A stretch of 6,235 nt of DNA from Thermoanaerobaculales bacterium (GTDB lineage Bacteria > Acidobacteriota > Thermoanaerobaculia > Thermoanaerobaculales > Sulfomarinibacteraceae), in NCBI GenBank assembly GCA_025456385.1, contig JALOKS010000304.1, positions 1 to 6,235 of the forward strand. The letters are read 5' to 3'. The position numbers and the translations under genes are program-made. Under the pieces are notes generated by a model, which ran no database searches, was not told the origin of the DNA, and was given only the letters and a program-made list of their open reading frames with translations. The stretch's first letter is position 1; the number at the start of each line of letters is the position of its first letter. Positions 1 through 4,039 of the stretch are shown one piece after another.

Positions 1-327
1 CTCGCGGCCGACCCGCGGCCGCTGCCCGACCCGGCGGTGATCTGGCTGCGGGCCGCGATCGCGGCCCGCGAAGCCACGCTCGCGCGCGCCACGCGCGCCG
101 TCTCCTGGGTGCAGCGGGCCGCCTTCGCCGCGGCCGCGGCGATCGGCCTGTTCGCGGCGCCGAAGCTGTGGATATTCTTCAAGCCGGCTCTCGGCGCGCT
201 CGACCTCGCGAGCCCCTTCACCGGGCTGCCACGCGCGGCCGGCTCACCGGTGCTCGCGCTGGGCGTGAGCCTCGCCGTCCTCGGCGCGCTCGCCCTCTAC
301 GAGCTGACCGCGGTGCGCGAGGGTTGA
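1..327 (+). CDS. Partial small membrane protein, C-terminal 108 residues
   Basis: The frame is open from the first base, so the true start lies outside the window; a possible internal GTG start at 37 is probably not the real one. The visible part begins with a charged, amphipathic segment rich in Ala and Arg (LRAAIAAREATLARATRAV). Two hydrophobic segments follow, at about residues 39-61 (ending KLWIFF) and 80-102 (from SPVLALGV to ALYEL), joined by a loop of roughly 20 residues with Pro and Gly. The product is therefore probably a small integral membrane protein with two helices. The layout of a charged cytoplasmic-type region before membrane helices resembles small membrane proteins often encoded next to ECF sigma factors, but that is a weak resemblance and no catalytic motif is visible. 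The gene converges on the CPBP protease gene. Its stop is TGA at 325-327. The reading frame is convincing; the function is unknown. Confidence 0.7.
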   Translation, partial: LAADPRPLPDPAVIWLRAAIAAREATLARATRAVSWVQRAAFAAAAAIGLFAAPKLWIFFKPALGALDLASPFTGLPRAAGSPVLALGVSLAVLGALALYELTAVREG

Positions 328-942
328 CTCAGCTGAAGAGCAGCAGGCCCAGACCACGCCGCCGGCGAAGACCCCGGCTGACGCCAGCAGCGTGAGCCCG
401 GGTGTGAGGTAGCGGCTGAGGGCCAGCACGTGGTGCGCGGTGAAGAAGGCCGACGAGAGGACCACGGCGGCCGTGGCGCCGGCGAGGCGCTCGCACTGCG
501 TGAGCACGAACCAGCGCCAGACGTACTCCTCGACCAGGGAGTTGGCGAGGGTCCACGCCGCGGCGCCGGCGAGGTAGGCGGCGGGGGTGCCGAGCCCCAT
601 CGCCGCGGCCGCCGCGCGCAGGGCCGTGGCGTCGAGCGTGCGGACGCCGGCCGCCAGGGCCGCGGCGGCGATCACCGCCGCCATTGCGATCCCGCTGAGC
701 AGGCCCGCCGCCAGCCCGCCCCGCCGCGGCGGCGACCAGCTCGGCCGGCCCCTCTCCACCAGGACGTACCAGGCCGCCGGAAAGGCCAGCAGCCAGAGCT
801 TGGCCGCCAGGAAGAGGCCGTGCCCGAGAGGGCCGGGCGCCACCACCATCGCCGCAACGACACCGAGGCTGGGGACGGGAGCAAGCACCAGGAGGGCGAC
901 GAGCGCACGACGACGGGTGCTTCGCTCGGCAGTCATCGGCAT
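244..942 (-). CDS. CPBP (Abi) family intramembrane protease, 3' end apparently frameshifted
   Basis: This is a polytopic membrane protein of the CPBP family (CaaX protease/bacteriocin-processing type, glutamic intramembrane endopeptidases). From ATG 942 the open frame gives 232 residues; ATG 936 is an alternative start. About six hydrophobic segments lie near residues 12-35, 42-62, 77-99, 119-136, 155-174 and 180-198. Motif 1 is E138-E139-Y-V-W-R143 (EExxxR) and motif 2 is FFTAHH (residues 166-171, FxxxH), the two hallmark catalytic motifs. Family-like sequence stops at W198 (codon 351-349). After that the frame becomes hydrophilic (ACCSSAES...) and runs antisense into the convergent gene. 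One extra C in the ccc run at 348-350 would give VVWGLLLFS and a stop at 329-331, a 204-residue protein. Even then the usual C-terminal motif with His and Asn/Asp is missing. It lies 49 bases downstream of the M23 gene on the same strand, probably in one operon. Substrate unknown. Confidence 0.8.
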   Translation of the reverse strand: MPMTAERSTRRRALVALLVLAPVPSLGVVAAMVVAPGPLGHGLFLAAKLWLLAFPAAWYVLVERGRPSWSPPRRGGLAAGLLSGIAMAAVIAAAALAAGVRTLDATALRAAAAAMGLGTPAAYLAGAAAWTLANSLVEEYVWRWFVLTQCERLAGATAAVVLSSAFFTAHHVLALSRYLTPGLTLLASAGVFAGGVVWACCSSAESTLAHRGQLVEGERAEDGEAHAQREHR

Positions 943-991
943 GCCGACGAGCCCCGACCTTCGAACCCGCGGCGGCCGATCATCGGTCTCC

Positions 992-1684
992 CTACAGGCC
1001 CGGAATGCCGATGAGGAGATTCGGGTCGGGGCAGAGCTCGAGGAAGCGGGCGCGCTCGGAGGGCGCCGCGACACCGGGAAAGTCGCCGCGGCGATCCCCG
1101 AGGTCGGCGATGACCTGAAAGTGGAGGTGCGGCGGCCAGCCGCCGTTCTCGTGGAGGTCGCCGACCCGGGCGAAGGGCGCGCCGGCAGCCAGCGTCCGCC
1201 CGACCTCGAGCCGCGCGAGGGTGCCGCGGCTGAGGTGTCCGTAGAGGCTGAAGAAGCGGAGGCCCTCGAGCTCGTGCTCCAGAATCACCGTCGGCCCGTA
1301 ATCGCCGAGCTGCGCGTTGTCGGCCAGCGAGTGCACGGCCGCGGGCAGCGGCGCCGAGACCTCGGTGCCGTCGACGACGAAGAGGTCGATGCCGAGGTGG
1401 ACGCTCCGCCGCTCCCTGTCGCCGTCGAAAAGCGGGGAGTGGCGGTAGAGGACGCGGTCCTCGTCATAGCGGCCGATGCCCACCGGGAGCTCGGCGGCGG
1501 CGATCCGCTCGAAGAGGTACTCGGTGAAGCCGGCGACGTCGTTGATGCCGAGCTGTCGCAGCGCAGGGTTGGCAGCGGTGAAGTCGAAGACGCACACGCC
1601 GCCCGACCTGAGGTCGAAGGGCAGGACCGGCGCAACCGCGGGTCGCAGGCCGGCGAGCGTCGCTGCGAGGGGGCTGTGGTGCAT
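992..1684 (-). CDS. Stand-alone M23-family metallopeptidase domain protein
   Basis: The protein has 230 residues from ATG 1684. The LytM/M23 zinc site is complete: HLGID supplies His and Asp, followed by GTEVSAP, then YGHLS, and HLHFQV supplies the HxH. The M23 family folds as a beta-barrel and usually cleaves peptidoglycan cross-links. No signal peptide or membrane helix is visible, so secretion is not supported. The flanking sequence (GDYGPTVILEH, NGGWPPHLHFQ, RRGDFPGVAAPSE, CPDPNLL) closely resembles, from memory, the central M23 domain of large fusion proteins that join an aminoglycoside-phosphotransferase-like kinase, an M23 domain and a class III aminotransferase. Here that domain stands alone, and the true substrate may not be peptidoglycan. 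The frame is open upstream to 1819, but those residues are Arg- and Pro-rich with no family resemblance. A -10-like box 6 bases before ATG 1684 supports the shorter start. The CPBP gene follows 49 bases downstream. Confidence 0.85.
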   Translation of the reverse strand: MHHSPLAATLAGLRPAVAPVLPFDLRSGGVCVFDFTAANPALRQLGINDVAGFTEYLFERIAAAELPVGIGRYDEDRVLYRHSPLFDGDRERRSVHLGIDLFVVDGTEVSAPLPAAVHSLADNAQLGDYGPTVILEHELEGLRFFSLYGHLSRGTLARLEVGRTLAAGAPFARVGDLHENGGWPPHLHFQVIADLGDRRGDFPGVAAPSERARFLELCPDPNLLIGIPGL

Positions 1685-1690
1685 CGCGTG

Positions 1691-1696
1691 ATTGTA
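1691..1696 (-). promoter_or_regulatory. -10-like box for the M23 gene (TACAAT)
   Basis: Read on the minus strand, ggcTACAATcacgcg precedes ATG 1684, with six bases between the box and the start codon. TACAAT matches five of six bases of the sigma-70 -10 consensus. I see no good -35 box at 16-18 bases upstream. The predicted transcription start falls on or next to the A of the start codon, so the mRNA would be leaderless. An almost identical string precedes the divergent RidA-like gene, which makes chance less likely. Confidence 0.5.
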
Positions 1697-1854
1697 GCCG
1701 AGATCCGGCTCCGATCGGCGCCGCCCGGCCGGAGGACCCCAGACGATCGGCGTAGGTCGCGCGGCCACCTCGCAGGACGAGGGTCGGCGAAGCCGAGCTC
1801 GGCGCGAGGCCCGGCTCATCCGCGAAGACCACGGTCACCGACCGGAAGCGGTCC

Positions 1855-1882
1855 TTGACCGGAGGCCGGGTGCGGCTACAAT
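1855..1882 (+). promoter_or_regulatory. Sigma-70-type promoter of the RidA-like gene
   Basis: TTGACC (1855-1860) and TACAAT (1877-1882) each match five of six consensus bases and are separated by 16 bases. The start codon ATG 1891 lies eight bases after the -10 box, so transcription should begin within about two bases of the ATG. No Shine-Dalgarno sequence would then be present on the mRNA. The same promoter makes the in-frame TTG at 1855 an unlikely start, because it would lie upstream of the transcript. Confidence 0.65.
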
Positions 1883-1890
1883 CGGCTGCC

Positions 1891-2298
1891 ATGAACGAGG
1901 TCAAGGCAACGCAGACCCTGCGGCGGGCGCGCTCGGCGTCGCCCTACGAAGGCCTGTTCGGCTTTTCGCGAGCCGTTCGCCGCGGCTCGCGGATCGTGGT
2001 CTCGGGCACCGCGCCCCTCGATCACAACGGTGAGACGATCGAGGGCGACAGCTACGAGCAGGCGAAACGTTGTCTGGAGATCATTCTCGAGGCGGTGCGG
2101 GAGCTCGGTGGTGATCTGGACGACATCGTGCGCGTGCGGGTCTTCCTCGTCGACCACGCGGACTGGGAGGCCGTGGGCCGGGCGGGCGGCGAGACCTTCG
2201 GCGAGGCGTTTCCGGCAGCGACCCTTGTGGTCGTGAAGGGTCTGCTCGATCCGCGCTGGAAGGTCACGATCGAGGCCGACGCCGAGCTCGCGGGCTGA
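1891..2298 (+). CDS. RidA-superfamily (YjgF/YER057c/UK114) protein lacking the catalytic Arg
   Basis: The 135-residue product has the length and layout of the RidA superfamily, small proteins that form trimers. Canonical RidA hydrolyses reactive enamine/imine intermediates such as 2-aminoacrylate. Family signatures are visible: SPYEGLFGFSRAV and IVVSGTAPLD near the N-terminus, YEQAKRCLEIILEAV (helix), LDDIVRVRVFLVDHADWEAVGRA, and FPAATLVVV...IEADAEL at the C-terminus. Aligned by eye with E. coli RidA (FPARSCVEV...IEIEAIAV), the Glu equivalent to Glu120 is present (E128). The carboxylate-binding Arg105 is replaced by Ala110. This points to a non-deaminase subgroup of the superfamily, so the name RidA should not imply imine deaminase activity. 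The start at ATG 1891 fits both the promoter and the family N-terminus. The gene stands alone between the divergent M23 gene and a GC hairpin; its physiological role is unknown. Confidence 0.88.
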   Translation: MNEVKATQTLRRARSASPYEGLFGFSRAVRRGSRIVVSGTAPLDHNGETIEGDSYEQAKRCLEIILEAVRELGGDLDDIVRVRVFLVDHADWEAVGRAGGETFGEAFPAATLVVVKGLLDPRWKVTIEADAELAG

Positions 2299-2304
2299 CC
2301 GTCA

Positions 2305-2342
2305 GGCGGCGCCGACCGGCCGGTTGCGGGACCGGCGCCGCC
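2305..2342 (+). terminator. GC-rich hairpin after the RidA-like gene, possible terminator
   Basis: GGCGGCGCCG (2305-2314) pairs perfectly with CGGCGCCGCC (2333-2342), a ten-base-pair stem beginning six bases after the stop codon. The 18-base loop itself contains a self-complementary accggccggt. Only CCTT follows, not a run of T, so it is a poor classical intrinsic terminator; it may act as a weak terminator or as an mRNA 3' end stabiliser. Its position between a stop codon and the next promoter supports such a role. Confidence 0.5.
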
Positions 2343-2396
2343 CTTGCGCACGGCTCGTCCCGGCCTGTGTGCAGGCTGAGAACAGTCCGTCCCGCG

Positions 2397-2405
2397 TGCT
2401 ATACT
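2397..2405 (+). promoter_or_regulatory. Extended -10 promoter of the kinase gene
   Basis: TGcTATACT is an extended -10 element: TG (2397-2398), one base, then TATACT (2400-2405), five of six consensus bases. A weak -35 candidate, CTGAGA (2376-2381, four of six), lies 18 bases upstream. Transcription would start near 2412 and leave a leader of about 119 bases before GTG 2531. In such GC-rich surroundings this AT-containing element stands out. Confidence 0.55.
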
Positions 2406-2494
2406 CCTGGCATCACGGTGGTGGACGCCCTCCTCACGAACAGCCACTCCGGGTCGTGCTCAGCGGCGACTTCTGTGGGTGTCGGCGGCGGGGT

Positions 2495-2525
2495 GGCCCC
2501 CGGAGCCGGCCGCGCCGCGGGGGCC
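2495..2525 (+). promoter_or_regulatory. Leader hairpin covering the likely ribosome binding site
   Basis: GGCCCCCG (2495-2502) is complementary to CGGGGGCC (2518-2525), an eight-base-pair GC stem with a 15-base GC-rich loop. The right arm holds the only purine-rich run (GGGGG, 2519-2523) at a suitable distance, seven bases, from GTG 2531. The hairpin could hide the ribosome binding site and limit translation. GC-rich DNA forms such stems by chance, so function is inferred only from position. Confidence 0.35.
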
Positions 2526-2530
2526 GGCGC

Positions 2531-2740
2531 GTGAACAATCTGCCGCCGATCCTCCTCGTCGACGAGAACCCGGGTGACCGCAGGCTGGCGGCGCTCGTGC
2601 TGGCTGCGGAGTTCGGCGGCCTCGAGCTCGAGACGGCGGGCACCGCCGCCGAGTTCTCCGGCGCGCTGGCTGCCGCCCGCTTCGGCCTGGTCATCACCGA
2701 GGCGGCCTTCTCCTGGGGGTGCGGCCGGACTGCCCCGTGA
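2531..2740 (+). pseudogene. N-terminal half of a receiver domain, cut off by a frame disruption
   Basis: From GTG 2531 this 69-residue frame encodes the first half of a CheY-like receiver: ILLVDENPGDRR with the acidic pair D11-E12, then FGLVITEAAFSWG, where the phosphoacceptor position is E57 instead of Asp. After SWG (codon 2717-2719) the frame turns to CGRTAP and stops at 2738-2740. The second half of the same domain continues in another frame from 2719 and leads into the kinase. The two parts were surely one gene in an ancestor, a receiver-PAS-histidine kinase spanning 2531-3984. Re-joining needs 3n+1 added bases. Related receivers have about ten extra residues here (a segment like DGLEVLRAIRAR, recalled from the family), so a deletion larger than one base is likely. 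The in-frame upstream extension to 2324 is Arg- and Pro-rich and looks non-coding. Confidence 0.7.
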
Positions 2741-3984
2741 TCCTCTTCACGACCGCGGTTGACGAGGACCTGTGGAGCGAGAGCCTGCGGCTCGGCGTGG
2801 ACGGCTACGTCAACAAGAGCTCCGAGGGCTTCGTCCGCCTGCCGTCGGCGGTGCGCTCGGCCTTCTTCAGGACACGGCGGCGGGCCGCGGCGAGCCAGCG
2901 CGACGCGCCCTACCGTCGGCTGGTCGACGCGCTGCCGGTCGGCGTCTTCTCGGCGACGATGAGCGGCGAGATCCTCGAGGCCAACCCCGCCTTCGCCTCC
3001 CTCGTCGGCCTCTTCGACCCCGAGGAGGTCGCGTGGTCGAGCTTTCCGAGCCTCTTCGCCGAACCCGAGGCGGCCGCGCGCTGGCGGGCTCAGCTCGAGA
3101 CGGCGCGCTTCGTCGGCAGCCTCGACTGCCGCTTGAAGCGTTCCGACGGTGGCCAGTTCTGGGCACGGGTCTCGTCCTGGGTGGTGGAGGACGCCCCCTC
3201 CGGCGTGCGTCACATCCAGGGCCTGGTCGAGGGAACGGAGGCCTTCCACGCCGCCCGGGAGCAGCTGGCGGAGCGCGTGGCGGCTCTCGAGCGCTCGAAC
3301 GCCGAGCTCGAGCAGTTCGCCTCGGTGGTTTCGCACGACCTCCAGCAGCCCCTGAGCGTGGTTTCGAGCTACCTCGAAATGCTGGGCGACAGCTCCCGCG
3401 GCAAGCTCTCGGCCGAGGAGGAGTCCTACCTCGACCGCGCCGCGGCCGGTGCGGTCAAGGTGCAGGACATGGTTGACGCGGTGCTCAGCTACGCGCGCGT
3501 CGACTCGCGCGGCGGCGAGTTCACCTCGGTCGACCTCGCGGTCGTGCTCGAGGAGGTCAAGGCCAGCCTGTGGAAGGAGATCACCTGCGCTCGCGCGGAG
3601 ATCACGAGCGATCCGCTGCCGGCGGTCGAGGCCGACGAGTCGCAGATGAAGCAGCTGCTGGCGAACCTGCTGTCGAACGCGCTCAAGTTCGCCGGCGGTG
3701 CGCCGGCGCGGGTGCAGCTGGCGGCGCTCGAGACCGATGGGGAGTGGCGGATCTCGGTGCGCGACGAAGGCATCGGCCTCGACCCCGAGGCGGCCGAGCG
3801 GGTCTTCGTCATGTTCCAGCGCCTGCACACCGAAAAGGAGTACCCCGGCACCGGCATCGGCCTCGCGATCTGCAAGCGCATCGTCGAGCGGCACGGCGGG
3901 CGCATCTGGGTCGAGTCGCAACCGCGGCGGGGAGCGACCTTTTTCTTCACGCTGCCGAAGCGTGGCCAGGGAGCGGGGATGTGA
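2719..3984 (+). CDS. PAS-domain sensor histidine kinase, 3' part of a split receiver-PAS-kinase
   Basis: The 421-residue frame has no membrane segment, so the kinase is probably cytoplasmic. Residues 1-52 are the second half of a receiver: PVILFTTA with the switch Thr, then GYVNKS with the conserved Lys33. Residues about 62-172 form a PAS domain (YRRLVDALPVGVFSA, GEILEANPAF), followed by a coiled-coil linker (AAREQLAERVAALERSNAELEQF). The HisKA domain, about 197-262, has its phosphoacceptor H206 in ASVVSHDLQQPL, like phytochrome-type kinases. The ATPase domain has an N box (LLANLLSNALKF), G1 (DEGIG, 349-353), F box (VFVMFQRLH) and G2 (GTGIGLA, 377-383), all intact. GTG 2719 only opens the frame. 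The authentic start is probably GTG 2531, with the frame broken near 2717-2722. Kinase activity could survive if the C-terminal part is translated. The next gene, 55 bases downstream, encodes a receiver-bearing c-di-GMP enzyme, a plausible phosphotransfer partner. Confidence 0.85.
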   Translation: MRPDCPVILFTTAVDEDLWSESLRLGVDGYVNKSSEGFVRLPSAVRSAFFRTRRRAAASQRDAPYRRLVDALPVGVFSATMSGEILEANPAFASLVGLFDPEEVAWSSFPSLFAEPEAAARWRAQLETARFVGSLDCRLKRSDGGQFWARVSSWVVEDAPSGVRHIQGLVEGTEAFHAAREQLAERVAALERSNAELEQFASVVSHDLQQPLSVVSSYLEMLGDSSRGKLSAEEESYLDRAAAGAVKVQDMVDAVLSYARVDSRGGEFTSVDLAVVLEEVKASLWKEITCARAEITSDPLPAVEADESQMKQLLANLLSNALKFAGGAPARVQLAALETDGEWRISVRDEGIGLDPEAAERVFVMFQRLHTEKEYPGTGIGLAICKRIVERHGGRIWVESQPRRGATFFFTLPKRGQGAGM

Positions 3985-4001
3985 ACCCGGCGGAGACCGG
4001 C

Positions 4002-4007
4002 TATCAT
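4002..4007 (+). promoter_or_regulatory. Possible internal -10 box before the GGDEF-EAL gene (TATCAT)
   Basis: ccggcTATCATcccg matches five of six bases of the -10 consensus and resembles the ggctacaatc strings in front of the M23 and RidA-like genes. No convincing -35 box is present; GTGAAC at 3981-3986 matches only three of six bases and would give a 15-base spacer. If used, it would give the c-di-GMP gene a leader of about 26 bases and expression independent of the broken kinase gene. Confidence 0.35.
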
Positions 4008-4027
4008 CCCGGGAACGCGGGAGAGCT

Positions 4028-4033
4028 GGGGGG
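4028..4033 (+). promoter_or_regulatory. Ribosome binding site of the GGDEF-EAL gene
   Basis: A run of six G lies six bases before ATG 4040, and a GGGAGAG string lies somewhat further upstream. Together they support ATG 4040 over any earlier in-frame start; the open frame extends back to 3698 only as an overlap with the kinase gene. Confidence 0.45.
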
Positions 4034-4039
4034 CCGAGC

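Noticed and set aside
1685..1819. N-terminal extension of the M23 gene to 1819
   Set aside because: The added 45 residues are Arg- and Pro-rich with no family resemblance, and the likely -10 box lies inside them.
587..1858. Open frame of 423 codons on the plus strand opposite the CPBP and M23 genes
   Set aside because: The minus-strand frames carry the catalytic motifs. This one crosses two genes and their gap with no family signature.
1855..1890. TTG start at 1855 for the RidA-like gene
   Set aside because: It coincides with the -35 box, and the extra 12 residues do not match the family N-terminus.
2717..2722. Programmed ribosomal frameshift at the TGGGGGTG run in the kinase gene
   Set aside because: Slippage alone would join the halves without the helix the receiver fold needs, and no stimulatory structure or conserved slippery heptamer is evident. 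Deletion or assembly error is simpler.
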